A stretch of DNA of 64,000 nt. It comes from Alphaproteobacteria bacterium. GTDB taxonomy: Bacteria; Pseudomonadota; Alphaproteobacteria; Caulobacterales; Maricaulaceae. Within the stretch, counting starts at the first letter, position 1. Every line of letters begins with the position of its first letter. The notes beneath the pieces are model-generated. The model saw nothing but the letters and a program-made list of their open reading frames with translations. It had not been told where the DNA came from and did not search any database. The stretch lies in assembly GCA_016124675.1 (NCBI GenBank), contig WGNG01000011.1, forward strand, positions 78,322 through 142,321. The letters run 5' to 3'. Positions 1 to 9,734 of this stretch are shown in pieces. A program made the translations under genes and the position numbers.

Positions 1-1449
1 GAGCCCGGTATGGGGTGGCGTATCGGGATCGGAATATGTGCCGATATAGGCCGTCCCGCCCTCGCCCAGCGACGCGCTCCAGCGCCCCGCCCCGCTTGTG
101 ATCTGAACGGGCGATCCACCCTCGAACGCCACGGCGTAGAGATGGCGCTCGAGCGGCGTCTCCACCCAGCCTTCAAAATACACCGTCGCGCCATCGTCCG
201 AGAGGCCGGTGATGCGGTCCACGGCCCACTCGCCCGCGCTCAGCGCCCGCACGCCGCCCTCTGCGTCCACGTGATAGATATGCCGGAAGCCCGTGCGCTC
301 CGACGTCCACAGGAAGCCGCCGCCCTCCAGCGGCGTCAGGTCATCAGACAGATTGATCCAGGTCGGCGCCGCCTCGCTCAGCACGATCGCGCTGGCGCCT
401 GTCGCCGGGTCGGCGCCCAGCACGTCGAGGCGCGTCTGCATCCGGTTCTGGCGCTGCACATACAGCCGGTCGCCCGCCTCGCTCCAGTTCACCCGCGCCA
501 GATAGATATCGGTCTCCTCGCCCAGATCGACCTCAACCCGCTCGCCGCTGGCCACATTGATCACCCACAGCTCGACGAGCGCATTGGGCGTGCCCGCGCG
601 CGGATAGCGCTGGTCAGCCACATTCACGCCCTCGGCCGTGATCCCGAACCGCGGCACGATATCCACCGGCGTTTCATCGATGCGCGCGGCCGCGATGCGC
701 GACCCGTCCGGCGACCACCAATAGCCGGTGAAGCGGCGCATCTCCTCCTGGGCGACGAACTCGGCCACGCCCCAGCTCACCGGGCCGTCGCCCTCTTCGG
801 TCAGGGCGCGCGCCTCACCGGTCTCTAGATCATGGACCCAGAGTGTCTGCTCGCGGATGAAGGAGACGTGGCGCCCGTCCGGGCTGATGCGCGCATCGGT
901 CTCGAACTCGGGCGTCTCGGTCAGACGCCGGGCCTCTGCGCTCTCCACATCGACATAAGACAGATCGCCATCCAGCGGGACCAGGATGGCGCGGCCCTCA
1001 TCATCCCAGTCATAGGACACCACGCCGGTCTCGCTGATGCGCGCGCGTTCGCGGTACTGGATCTCCGCCTCCGACAGCTCGCCCTCTTGCGGGACCAGCG
1101 CGCGGGCATCCACCAGCCGGTAGGTGCGCCCGCCGGCCACATCCATGGCCCACAGATCGAGCACGGTGCGGTCATCCTCGCGCGGGCGCAGGAAGCTGAT
1201 GCGCGCGCCATCGGGCGAAAACCGCAAACCGCGCGGCGAGGGACCTGACAGGCTGGGTGATCCGAACACCCGCTCGATGGTCAGCGCCTCGCCGCGCGCG
1301 CGCGCCGGGTCCCGGTCCAGCCGCAGGTCCGGCGCGGAGCGGGCGCCGTCCCCTCCATTGTCCGGGCCGATGCTCGGCGCCGGCGCGCCGCAGGCGGCCA
1401 GACCGGCGGCGAAAACACAGGCGAAGGCAGCGATCAGCACAGCACGCAT
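1..1449 (-). CDS. DPP-IV-like S9 family peptidase, N-terminal part (truncated by window edge)
   Basis: The reading frame is open from the ATG at 1449 to the left edge (483 codons seen). A signal peptide ends in a lipobox (LAAC, Cys20), so an outer-envelope lipoprotein is likely. What follows is the eight-bladed beta-propeller of dipeptidyl-peptidase IV, with repeated blades of the SPDG type. The family hallmark is also present: a segment reading AEFVAQEEM followed by TGYWWSPDG, which contains the glutamate pair that anchors the substrate N-terminus in DPP-IV. The catalytic Ser-Asp-His hydrolase domain would lie beyond the window, so activity cannot be judged here. By family it should remove X-Pro or related dipeptides from peptides in the periplasm. 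There is no close operon partner upstream, because a 1.2 kb repeat-rich gap follows. Confidence 0.88.
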   Translation of the reverse strand, partial: MRAVLIAAFACVFAAGLAACGAPAPSIGPDNGGDGARSAPDLRLDRDPARARGEALTIERVFGSPSLSGPSPRGLRFSPDGARISFLRPREDDRTVLDLWAMDVAGGRTYRLVDARALVPQEGELSEAEIQYRERARISETGVVSYDWDDEGRAILVPLDGDLSYVDVESAEARRLTETPEFETDARISPDGRHVSFIREQTLWVHDLETGEARALTEEGDGPVSWGVAEFVAQEEMRRFTGYWWSPDGSRIAAARIDETPVDIVPRFGITAEGVNVADQRYPRAGTPNALVELWVINVASGERVEVDLGEETDIYLARVNWSEAGDRLYVQRQNRMQTRLDVLGADPATGASAIVLSEAAPTWINLSDDLTPLEGGGFLWTSERTGFRHIYHVDAEGGVRALSAGEWAVDRITGLSDDGATVYFEGWVETPLERHLYAVAFEGGSPVQITSGAGRWSASLGEGGTAYIGTYSDPDTPPHTGL

Positions 1450-1677
1450 GAGGCAAGGCTCCAGGCAGTCAGACAGATGAGACAGGATCAGTCGGATGAC
1501 CGGCGTGAACTCTAGCCCCCGGGACGCCGCCGCGTCGAGTGACGGGCGAGGCTGCGTCAGCGCCGGGCGATCGCGAAACCGGGGACACACACCTATTTCG
1601 CCCGCTTCACAACTGCATCCGATCGTTGCGCCATTTCCTCTGACATTGGCTCCTCCCTGCTTTCCCGGAAACCCCTC

Positions 1678-1804
1678 CTTGTTTTCCCGGAAACCGCGCA
1701 GCGGTTATCCGGGATCCAGCCCGACAGGATTGAACCGCCTCAAAGGCGGAGGGTTTGGGTGGATGTATCCCGGACCGGCTGCGCCGCCCGGGAAGACAGG
1801 TGGG
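1678..1804. repeat. MITE-like palindromic element, copy A
   Basis: The element begins TTGTTTTCCCGG and ends in the near reverse complement CCGGGAAGACAGG. Inside is a second symmetric part around ATCCGGGATCC and GGATGTATCCCGG. A partial duplication of its left end (TTTCCCGGAAACC) lies just outside at about 1660. It has no coding capacity. Together with copy B it forms a head-to-head arrangement. Confidence 0.65.
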
Positions 1805-1835
1805 GTGTTTCATCCATACACCGCCCAAAACCCCC

Positions 1836-1974
1836 ACACCTGTCTTCCCGGAAGCCCCGGCCTTGAGCCGGGGCTATCCGGGACCCATCCCGACATGTTT
1901 GAGCCGCCCCGGCGGCGGAGAATTTCGGTGGCTGGATCCCGGATCGGCTTCGCCGTCCGGGAAAACAAGATGGG
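1836..1974. repeat. MITE-like palindromic element, copy B
   Basis: This is a second copy of the element at 1678-1804, starting CCTGTCTTCCCGG and ending CCGGGAAAACAAG. It has the same internal order: a small hairpin (GCCCCGGCC/GGCCGGGGC type), ATCCGGGACCC, a short TTTGAGCCGCC segment and GGATCCCGG. The terminal inverted repeats are conserved while the interior has drifted, as expected of a non-autonomous mobile or structured repeat. Confidence 0.65.
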
Positions 1975-2131
1975 TTGAATTGCCGCCGCATCTCCTCCGC
2001 CCTCTTCCCCTAATTCACGCCACACCAAACCACCGCCCGGCCCTGCGGCCGGCGGGGATGGCGGGGTGCGCGCGGCGGGTCCTCAAGCGGACCGGCTGCG
2101 TGGCTGCAGCCCGCACAATACGCCCCCATCT

Positions 2132-2283
2132 CCCCGTCGCTCCTTGCCGAGCCATGTTCGCAAGCGTCGCAGCCTGTCAAGGACGGCCCTTCGGGCCGCC
2201 GCATGCGGCGGCCGGGCGACGCCCGGCCGTCCTTGACAGGCTGCGAACGCCTTGCGGGATCCTCCGGCATGGAGCGATGGGGA
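2132..2283. repeat. Large dispersed palindrome, copy 1
   Basis: The whole 150 bp can fold on itself. The arms begin CCCCGTCGCTCCTTGCC and end GCATGGAGCGATGGGG. An inner perfect arm TCAAGGACG/CGTCCTTGA encloses GGCCC-type hairpins around a central CCGCCGCATGCGGCGG. A second copy lies at 43093-43246 with the same outer flanks but with the inner hairpins in swapped order. Confidence 0.75.
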
Positions 2284-2565
2284 GGATTGAGCCCCGGGTC
2301 GTCCCGGCTGGAGGCCGAAAATGGGTGTGTGTCCCCGGTTTTCGCACCGGCGCCCACCGTCCGAACAGGCCTGCGTCGGCGGCCAGGCCGCCTCGCCCGC
2401 TCTTTTGCGCCGGGCGCGTCACCCGGACGCTCGAGGCGCCGCCCCCGCCCCGCGCAACTGCCGGACGCCTCGCGACAGCGCCCCCGCCTGCGGGGCGAGT
2501 GAGGGCAGTATGCACGCGGGCGGAAGGGGCGGGGATAAGGGGGATGTGGGCGTGGGGCCCTCTGT

Positions 2566-2625
2566 CCCTCCCCCGAAGTGGGGAGGGTGGCTGAGCGAAG
2601 CGAAGCCGGGTGGGGGCTCCGCCGA
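2566..2625. repeat. Short GC-rich dispersed-type repeat
   Basis: The stretch has a hairpin-like CCTCCCCCGAAGTGGGGAGG core followed by GTGGCTGAGCGAAGCGAAGC and CCGGGTGGGG. It resembles the small palindromic intergenic repeats of high-GC alphaproteobacteria. It lies just downstream of the pbpC stop codon and could act as an mRNA-end structure for that operon. Confidence 0.4.
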
Positions 2626-2659
2626 AGGCGGCTACTAAAATCTTGCAACGGCCAGCGCC

Positions 2660-4789
2660 TCACCCCGCCGGCGTGCGCACGCGCACCCGCACGCGCGCGG
2701 CCCGGCCCGCCGCGTCCACGGCGGCCAGCTCGTAAAATCCGGGTCCGTCCGGCGTCCAGACCGGCGATCCGCCGGCATCGCGCGGCACCGGCGCGCCGTC
2801 GGCGTACCAGGCAAGCCCCCGCTCGCCGCGCCCGGACAGCACGAAGCCCCGGCCTGGCTCGTCAGCCCAGATTTCCGACCCGTCGGGCGGAAACAATATC
2901 TCGGGCGGCGCATCGGCGCGCGCAAACCGGTCCAGCGGCGAGGGCGCGGCCACGGACGGCGCATGCCGGGGGCGGGCGCGCGCGGCGAACCGCCGATCAA
3001 TGCGCGCCACGGAATCAAACAGGTCAAACAGCGCCGGCAGGGCCGCGGCGCGCCCCGTCATGCCGGGCCGGGGCGCGCCGTCCGGGCGTCCGGTCCACAC
3101 CACGATGGCGTAGCCGCCCGCCACCCCCGCCGCCCAGGCGTCGCGATAGCCATAGGAGGTGCCGGTCTTGTAGCCGATGGCCGGCGCCCCGCTGGCGAGC
3201 TGCGCCGGCATCCGCCCCGGCGGGGCCGGCGAGCCTTCGAGAATGGTCAGCACCTCGCGCGCGCTGGACGCCGAGACCAGGCGCACCGGCGCCGGCGCGG
3301 GCTCGTCGAGCGCCGCGTGCGTCCACACCAGCGGCCGGGCGAGGCCGTCATCGCCCAGCGCCGCATAGACAAGCGCCAGATCACGCGCGCTGAGGCCCAG
3401 CCCGCCCAGGCCCACCGCCAGCCCCGCCTCGCCGCCATGGGCGCCGGGCACCAGCGGCGTGCCCCCCGCCTGCGCCAGCGAGGCGGTGAAGCGCGCCGCG
3501 CCCACACGGTCGAGAAGCCGCACGGCGGGCACGTTCAGCGAGTGCTGCAGCGCGTCAGCCACCGTCACCTCGCCGTGAAAGGTCCGGTCGAAATTCTCCG
3601 GCCGGTAGCTTGCAAACCGCGCCGGCAGATCGGCGATGCGCGTCGACGCCGCCGCCGCCCCGTCATCAAACGCCAGCGCGTAGATCAAGGGCTTCAGCGC
3701 CGATCCCGGCGAGCGGCGCCGGTCGGTCAGATCCATCCAGCCGCCCGCCCGGTCGCGCCCTGCCGAACCGACCGCTGCGCGCACGGCGCGCGTCTCGATC
3801 TCCACGATCAGGGCGGACGCCTGCACCTCGGGTCCCGCCGCCGCCACCAGCGCCGCCATCAGGCGTTCGGCCTCCCCCTGCAGGCGCGAATCCAGGGTCG
3901 AGCGCACCTCCGCCGCGCCGCCTGCGCCCGCCCGGATCGTTTCTGCCGCGTGCCAGGCGCGCGCCGGGAAGGCCTGGCGGCGCTCGGGCAAAGCCTCGTC
4001 AGCGGCGTCCAGCGCGCGCGCCTGGCTGATCAGGTCCAGCCGCACCATGCGCTGCAGCAGGCGGGCGCGCGCCGCCCGCGCCGCGTCGGGGCGCCGGTCC
4101 GGCCTGCGCGCCTCGGGCGCCTGGGGCAGCGCGATCAGCAGGGCGATCTGGTCCGGGGTCAGCTGGTCCGGCTCGCGGCCGAACCAGGCCCAGCTTGCCG
4201 CCCTTACCCCCTGCAGATTGCCGCCATAGGGCGCCAGGGTCAGGTAAAGCTCCAGGATCTCGTCCTTGCTGAGCCGGCGCTCCAGCTGCCAGGCGCGCAA
4301 GATCTCGGCGAGCTTGGCGCCGAGGGTCCGGTTGGGGCGCGGCTCCAGAAGCCGCGCCGTCTGCATGGTGATGGTCGATCCGCCCGAGCGGATGCGCCCG
4401 GACGTGACGGCCTGGCCGGCTGCGCGCATCAGCGCCAGCATGTCCACGCCGTGATGGTCATGGAACCGGCGATCCTCCACCGCCAGCAGCGCCTCGATGA
4501 AGGCCGGGTCGATCCGGTCAAGATCCGCCGCCAGGCGCCAGCGCCCCTCCTCCACCGGAAATGCGCGCAAGGCGCGTCCGTCCCGGTCGGCGACGACCAG
4601 CGAGACGGCGCGCCCGGCCTCGATCGGCGGCGGCAGGGCCAGATCGAGGGCCCGCAGGGTCAAAAACAGCGCCGCAAGACCCGACAGGGCCGCCGCAAGA
4701 CCCCACAGAACCGCGCCATGTCCCCTCAGACGCGCCGTACGTCTCCAAAGCGCCGCCGCATGACCCCGTATGTCGGGATAGGGGCGCAT
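2660..4789 (-). CDS. pbpC: Penicillin-binding protein 1C (bifunctional glycosyltransferase/transpeptidase)
   Basis: This 709-residue class A penicillin-binding protein polymerises and cross-links peptidoglycan from the inner membrane. An N-terminal membrane anchor lies at about residues 27-50. The GT51 glycosyltransferase domain shows EDRRFHDHHG with catalytic Glu105, then GGSTITMQ at 136-143 and YLTLAPYGGN at 182-191. The transpeptidase domain has SALK with catalytic Ser363, SLN at 417-419 and KTGT at 541-544. A C-terminal domain of about 100 residues matches the extra domain typical of PBP1C. All catalytic motifs are intact. The gene starts 5 bp after the stop of the alpha-2-macroglobulin gene. 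This pairing is conserved in many proteobacteria and suggests that PBP1C repairs the wall after damage by proteases that the macroglobulin traps. Confidence 0.95.
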   Translation of the reverse strand: MRPYPDIRGHAAALWRRTARLRGHGAVLWGLAAALSGLAALFLTLRALDLALPPPIEAGRAVSLVVADRDGRALRAFPVEEGRWRLAADLDRIDPAFIEALLAVEDRRFHDHHGVDMLALMRAAGQAVTSGRIRSGGSTITMQTARLLEPRPNRTLGAKLAEILRAWQLERRLSKDEILELYLTLAPYGGNLQGVRAASWAWFGREPDQLTPDQIALLIALPQAPEARRPDRRPDAARAARARLLQRMVRLDLISQARALDAADEALPERRQAFPARAWHAAETIRAGAGGAAEVRSTLDSRLQGEAERLMAALVAAAGPEVQASALIVEIETRAVRAAVGSAGRDRAGGWMDLTDRRRSPGSALKPLIYALAFDDGAAAASTRIADLPARFASYRPENFDRTFHGEVTVADALQHSLNVPAVRLLDRVGAARFTASLAQAGGTPLVPGAHGGEAGLAVGLGGLGLSARDLALVYAALGDDGLARPLVWTHAALDEPAPAPVRLVSASSAREVLTILEGSPAPPGRMPAQLASGAPAIGYKTGTSYGYRDAWAAGVAGGYAIVVWTGRPDGAPRPGMTGRAAALPALFDLFDSVARIDRRFAARARPRHAPSVAAPSPLDRFARADAPPEILFPPDGSEIWADEPGRGFVLSGRGERGLAWYADGAPVPRDAGGSPVWTPDGPGFYELAAVDAAGRAARVRVRVRTPAG

Positions 4790-4794
4790 CGCGA

Positions 4795-7700
4795 TCAGGG
4801 CCGGACGGTCAGGCGGCCCGACCCTGTCCGCGCCGTCACGTCAGGCCTGTACATGTCTTCAGCCACCGCGCCGGGCAGGGCGAACTCGCCCGCTGTCACC
4901 GCCCGCACCACATAGGCGAAGCGCTCTGTCCGCCCGCGGCGCGATTCGATCGCGGCGATGAACCGGTCATCGCGCGCCTCGGCGATCTGCGGATAGCTCA
5001 GCTCGCCCAGGAAGGCGTACGGACCGTTCGGCGCCCCGTCCTCCGGGTCCAGAACCCCTTCAATTTCAAAGCCTGCGGGCAGGAGATCGGCGATCACATA
5101 GCTCGCCATCGCCTGACGTTCCGGCGTCAGGGTGAGGCTGATAACCAGCCGGTCGCCCTGCACCACGGCGGACGGATCGACCGCCTCGCCGCGCATGTCG
5201 AGCAGCGCCTTGTCCACGCGCAGCATCGATGCCGACGCGGGCGGCGCCTCGGCCGGCGCGCCCCGCGCCAGGGCTGTCACAAAGACAGGCTGGCTGCCGG
5301 TATTGGTGAAGGCGCCCGCTTGCGCCAGCGATCCGGCCTCAAACCGCACCGCCGCCGGGTCCGCCGCCACGCCGTCATAAGCGATTGTAACTGTTTCGCT
5401 TTCTCCCGTCAGCGCTTGAGCTGCGAGGATCAGGAACACCTTCTCCTGCGTGGTCAGGCCCGCCGGTTCGGGCAGGTTGATCGCCAGATCCGCCGCCAGC
5501 CGCTCGACGATCTCCAGCTCACCCGCTTCCGCCGCAAGCGCCAGCACCGCTGCGGTATCGCGGCGCACCGTCTGGTACCAGTCGCCCTCATTGCGATAGC
5601 CCAGCGCCTCGACCGCCGCCGCGAACGCGCTGGCCGCGCGCGCCCGGTCGCCGATCGCGGCCAGGCCTGCGCCGATATGGGCGCGCGCCAGCGGGCTCTC
5701 GATCTGGCGGATGCGCTCGTCGTGCATGTACCGCAAGCGCGGCCGGTCAGCCTGACCGTTGCGCGCCAGCACATACAGGGCATACGCCCCGCTGCGGTCC
5801 TCCAGGCGCTGCGCCGTATCCCGCGTCCAGCGCGCTTCGGGCACGGACGTGTTGTAGCCATAGGCGCGCCACAGCTCGCCCCGGGCGACCGGCTGCAGCT
5901 GGCTCAGCGCCCGCTCCAGCGCCGCACGCGGGACCGGATAGCCTTCCTCCGCCGCACGGCTCAGGAAATCAGTGGCATAGGCGCCAAGCCAGGGCGAAGC
6001 CTGACCATCACCCACCCGCCACAATCCGAACGAACCGTCGCCGCTCTGGCGCGACAGGATCTGCTCGATGGTCCGGCGGACCTCCGGCGCGGCCCCGCCG
6101 CGCGCCTCGTCGCCGGTCAGGTCGGCGAGCCTTTCCGCATACAGTAGCGGCAGGGCCCGGCTCACACTCTGCTCGGTGCAGGCGTAAGGGTAGGCGGCGA
6201 GATCGCGATAAAGCGCCCCCATATCAATCGGGAAGGGCGAGGCGGTGACGAGCAGGGAGCCCGTCCCGTCCACATATCCGGCGAGGGCATCGTCCGGCGG
6301 GGTCCAGCTTTCGCCCGGGCGCAGCGTGCGCCGCTCGATACGCGATTGCGCCAGCCAGGCCGAGCGGACCTCGATCGGGTAGCTGCGCGATGTCTGGTAA
6401 TCCCCGGGTCCGGTGACGGCCAGCATCAGCGCCCCTGTCCCCGCCCCATCCGCCCTCAGGCGCACGCGCCGGTCTTCGCGTTGTCCGGGCCGGAGCGTCA
6501 TTTGCACGGCGTCCGACGGCGCGGCGAGCGGACCCTCGGCGCTGACCCGCGCCGCAAAGGCGCCCGCGGGCAGATCGATGTTATCCACCGTCACCGTCGC
6601 CTCAGCCACATCCCCCGGCGCCATGAAGCGCGGCAGGATCAGTTCGGCCGGCGCGTCCTCACGCACCGTCACAGCCTGCGACGCCGAGCCAAGGCCGGTG
6701 TCCGACCACGCCACCGCCATCAGGCGCAGTTCGCCATTGAATTCAGGCACATCGAGCTCGATCGAACCGCGCCCCGCCCGGTCCAGCTGAACCGGTCCGG
6801 AAAACAGCGCCACCGTGCGCGTGGGCACCACGGACAGGCCCGCCGCCCCGATCTGGTCGCCGCCCGACCGCACCGGCGCAGCCGCGCCCTGATTGGGGTC
6901 CAGCACGCGGCCATAATCGTCCAGCAAATCGACGCCCAGCTCCGTCTGGCCGAAGAAGAAGGCTTCCGGATCCGGCGAGCGGAAATTGGTCAGCAGCAAT
7001 ATGCCCTCATCCACCGCCGCCAGCGTCACCCATGCGCGCTCGCCGCGCGGGCCGCCCCCGGCGCGGACATTCACCACAAGCGGCTGGTCAGGCATGGCGC
7101 GTTCGGGCGCATCCAGCGTCAGGTCGAATGTGCGCTCATCCACGTTTACCGGCACCCAGGCCACGCCGACGGCGCGGCGCGGGCGCGGCTGGTTCACGGC
7201 GTCGCGCGGGGTATAGACACTGACCATCACATACGCGCCAGCGCCCCAGCCTGCCGTCACCGGCAGGGTGATTTCCGCCCCCGCCTCGCTCACTTCAATC
7301 TGACGTGACATGAGAATACGGTCATTGGCGACAACGACTTCGGCAAAGCCTGCATAAGGCGCTCGCACGGTGATGACCGCCTGCGAGCCGGCCTCCGGCG
7401 CCAATTCGGGACCGGCCACGCGCACGGCGTCAGGCGCTTCCTCGCCTTCCTGGGCGCGGCCGCCATAGCCCACCCAGAACCCGTTGGAGGCGATGTCACG
7501 ATCCCCGTCGGAGACGATCAGCGCATAATCACCCCAGGCCAGCGAGCCCGTGGCGATGGACGCCGGGCCGGCGCCATCAAGGCGGGTCTGTCCCGTCTCG
7601 ATCGGCACCACTCGTTCAGACCGCCTCCAGCGCCATTCCCCGCCATCGGTGCGGTACCAGTCATAATCAAAATCCCGGCGCACCAGGCGCCATTGCAGCG

Positions 7701-9663
7701 ACGCCTGAACCGGCGCGCCGTCGGCGTCCACGGCGATCAGGGAGAAGCGCGCCGGCGCATTACGCTCCACTGCGCCGTCAAACTCCGGCCGCAACCCGGC
7801 ATAGCGCGCCTGGGGCCGGTAGGCGATGCGCACATCGTCCGCCACCGCGCGCCCGCCCGGCTCCTGCACCCGGATTACCGCGCGCAGGCGCAGCGGCAGG
7901 GAGGACTCCTCCCCCAGCCCGTTGGCAGACACCGGCACAGCCGCCTCGCCCCTGCCGTCGGCAGCGGTGCGCGGCAAATCCTCGAGGCTTTCGGAGAATT
8001 GCTCGTCATGCAGGCCGAACCGATAGCCGGCCCAGTCCGGAAAAGGATTGGGATCAGGCTCGATCCGCGCTGATCCTTCAATCGGCAGACCGGCGCCCGG
8101 CGCGCCATAGAGGAAGCGCACGCGCGCCTCGACCATGCGGGTTTCGCCCGCCCGCAACGGGGTGTCGGCGTCGGCGCTCAGGCTGAGCTCCACCCGTTGC
8201 GGCACGAAATCCTCGACCGCAAAGCGCGTCGATCCCGTTTCGCCTGCACCATCCAGCTCCAGCGCCAGCCGCCACTGCCCGCGCGCCGCGCTGCGCGGCA
8301 GTTCGAACCCGTGCGACAGCCCGCCCGCATTCGGCGCACCATCAAACCGGTGGCGTGCAAGCTCAAGCCCGTTGGGCTGATAGACGATGAGCGAACCGGC
8401 CCGCTGCGTGAGCGCGTCCCCGCTCAGATCGCGAAGCAGCACGCTGGCCTCTACGGTCTCGCCCGGCCGGTAGACGCCCCGGTCAAGATAGACAAAAGCG
8501 TCGCCATGGTCCGGGCGCTCACGTCCGGCGACGGGCTGGCCGGACAAATCGACCGGGTTGCGCGCCAGGTCCAGGATCGCAAAATCGCCATCCGGGCCAT
8601 AGGCCGCCAGAAGCCGCGGCGTGTTTCCATCCTGGCCATTCATCAGGGCGGCGCTGAAGCGCGCCTTGCCGTCGGCGCCCGTCACCTGACTGGCCAGCAC
8701 CTCGTTGGAGCGCGCGATCAGACGCACATCAGCGGCTTGAGCCGGGCGGGCGGTCTGGAGCGAGCGCACCGTCACCTCCATCCCCTCGCCGCTGCGCCAG
8801 GCGGTGAAGGCAAGATCGGTCACCATGATCCAGCGGCGCGCGCGCGCGTGGTCATAGCTGCTTGTTTCGCGCGCCACCGCCTCCGCGTCGTCGACCTCGA
8901 TATAATAGGCGCCCGCCTGTAGCTGGCCGATCGCCTCGGCGATCGGAAATACCGTGGTTACAGAGGCGTTTGCATCGCCTGGCGTATCCATCTCCCCGCG
9001 CCAGATCTCGACGCCGGCCTCGCCCGGGGTCTCTTCGTCATAGGACCAGTTCCATTCCCCGCTGGAGGCGTTGAAGCCGGAGGTGATCTGACGGAAGGCG
9101 AGCGCCCGGTCGGTGACGCGCGTGACGATGATGCGCACGCGCGGCACGTTGACGGTCTGGATCGCCAGCCCGTCCGCATCAATGCGCGGCAGGACGACGC
9201 CCGACCCTGCAAACCCGACAAAGGCGGGCCGGTCGTCGAATGTGAGAACGGTCTGCTCGTCGGCGGCGAGGCTTGCGCCGTCCGCAGACGGCAGGCCCTG
9301 GCGCAGGGTCACGGTGCGGGTCTGCCCGAACTGCAGCCCGCCAAGGCAAAGCCGCTGGCCGTTCACGGCGAGGGAGACCGGCTCGTCTATTTCGATATAG
9401 GCCGAGTAATCCACCTGAGGGTCCAGCGGCGCGGAGAAAGTCAGGCACAGCTCGGGCGCGGGCGAGTCGGTGTTGATGGCGTAGCGCAGATATTCGAACT
9501 GACCAGGCGCTGCCTCGGCGGCGCGCGGAGCATCCGCGGCGCGTGGAGCGAGCTGCGGCCCCTGCGCTGCAGGGGCGTCCGGGCCGTCAGCAGGTTCGCA
9601 GGCGGCCAACGCCGCCCCCAGAATGAGCAGGCTTGCAAAGCGTAGCCAAGTGCGCGCGATCAT
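4795..9663 (-). CDS. Alpha-2-macroglobulin family lipoprotein, thioester type
   Basis: This 1622-residue protein is in the length range of bacterial alpha-2-macroglobulins of the YfhM/MagD type. It begins with a signal peptide and lipobox (LAAC), so it should be a periplasm-facing lipoprotein. The order of parts is: N-terminal MG domains, a bait-region stretch, the alpha-2-macroglobulin domain in the middle (near residues 950-1050), and a thioester domain with C-T-E-Q at residues 1162-1165 (codons 6169-6180). Cys and Gln form the reactive thioester that covalently traps attacking proteases. The terpenoid-cyclase-like helical repeats and a C-terminal receptor-like domain follow. It is the first gene of a two-gene operon with pbpC. 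The presence of CxEQ separates it from thioester-lacking MagD paralogues. Confidence 0.94.
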   Translation of the reverse strand: MIARTWLRFASLLILGAALAACEPADGPDAPAAQGPQLAPRAADAPRAAEAAPGQFEYLRYAINTDSPAPELCLTFSAPLDPQVDYSAYIEIDEPVSLAVNGQRLCLGGLQFGQTRTVTLRQGLPSADGASLAADEQTVLTFDDRPAFVGFAGSGVVLPRIDADGLAIQTVNVPRVRIIVTRVTDRALAFRQITSGFNASSGEWNWSYDEETPGEAGVEIWRGEMDTPGDANASVTTVFPIAEAIGQLQAGAYYIEVDDAEAVARETSSYDHARARRWIMVTDLAFTAWRSGEGMEVTVRSLQTARPAQAADVRLIARSNEVLASQVTGADGKARFSAALMNGQDGNTPRLLAAYGPDGDFAILDLARNPVDLSGQPVAGRERPDHGDAFVYLDRGVYRPGETVEASVLLRDLSGDALTQRAGSLIVYQPNGLELARHRFDGAPNAGGLSHGFELPRSAARGQWRLALELDGAGETGSTRFAVEDFVPQRVELSLSADADTPLRAGETRMVEARVRFLYGAPGAGLPIEGSARIEPDPNPFPDWAGYRFGLHDEQFSESLEDLPRTAADGRGEAAVPVSANGLGEESSLPLRLRAVIRVQEPGGRAVADDVRIAYRPQARYAGLRPEFDGAVERNAPARFSLIAVDADGAPVQASLQWRLVRRDFDYDWYRTDGGEWRWRRSERVVPIETGQTRLDGAGPASIATGSLAWGDYALIVSDGDRDIASNGFWVGYGGRAQEGEEAPDAVRVAGPELAPEAGSQAVITVRAPYAGFAEVVVANDRILMSRQIEVSEAGAEITLPVTAGWGAGAYVMVSVYTPRDAVNQPRPRRAVGVAWVPVNVDERTFDLTLDAPERAMPDQPLVVNVRAGGGPRGERAWVTLAAVDEGILLLTNFRSPDPEAFFFGQTELGVDLLDDYGRVLDPNQGAAAPVRSGGDQIGAAGLSVVPTRTVALFSGPVQLDRAGRGSIELDVPEFNGELRLMAVAWSDTGLGSASQAVTVREDAPAELILPRFMAPGDVAEATVTVDNIDLPAGAFAARVSAEGPLAAPSDAVQMTLRPGQREDRRVRLRADGAGTGALMLAVTGPGDYQTSRSYPIEVRSAWLAQSRIERRTLRPGESWTPPDDALAGYVDGTGSLLVTASPFPIDMGALYRDLAAYPYACTEQSVSRALPLLYAERLADLTGDEARGGAAPEVRRTIEQILSRQSGDGSFGLWRVGDGQASPWLGAYATDFLSRAAEEGYPVPRAALERALSQLQPVARGELWRAYGYNTSVPEARWTRDTAQRLEDRSGAYALYVLARNGQADRPRLRYMHDERIRQIESPLARAHIGAGLAAIGDRARAASAFAAAVEALGYRNEGDWYQTVRRDTAAVLALAAEAGELEIVERLAADLAINLPEPAGLTTQEKVFLILAAQALTGESETVTIAYDGVAADPAAVRFEAGSLAQAGAFTNTGSQPVFVTALARGAPAEAPPASASMLRVDKALLDMRGEAVDPSAVVQGDRLVISLTLTPERQAMASYVIADLLPAGFEIEGVLDPEDGAPNGPYAFLGELSYPQIAEARDDRFIAAIESRRGRTERFAYVVRAVTAGEFALPGAVAEDMYRPDVTARTGSGRLTVRP

Positions 9664-9734
9664 TCCGGCGTCCCCTCGATGCCCAGTCCCTTAACCAATT
9701 CTCGCAGGTTTGGCGCGGGAGTCGAGAGCCTGCC

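Larger units (their letters stand above)
1573..2345. repeat. Inverted pair of GGGGACACACACC-type repeats bounding a repeat-rich gap
   Basis: A segment of about 28 bp at 1573-1600 (core GGGGACACACACCTATTTCG) recurs as its reverse complement at 2316-2345 (core GGGTGTGTGTCCCCGG). The pair encloses about 770 bp with two tandem palindromic elements and a third large palindrome. No coding gene is convincing anywhere between 1450 and 2659. Similar short GC-rich repeats are dispersed in many alphaproteobacterial genomes. Whether this pair marks the ends of one element or two independent insertions cannot be told from one window. Confidence 0.6.

Noticed and set aside
10..828. Plus-strand frame at the left edge
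   Set aside because: The opposite strand encodes the DPP-IV propeller with its hallmark segment, so this is a shadow.
2963..4915. Long open frame on the plus strand opposite pbpC (650 codons)
   Set aside because: It is the high-GC shadow of pbpC. Its residues are Arg/Gly/Ala/His-rich without motifs, and pbpC has all catalytic residues.
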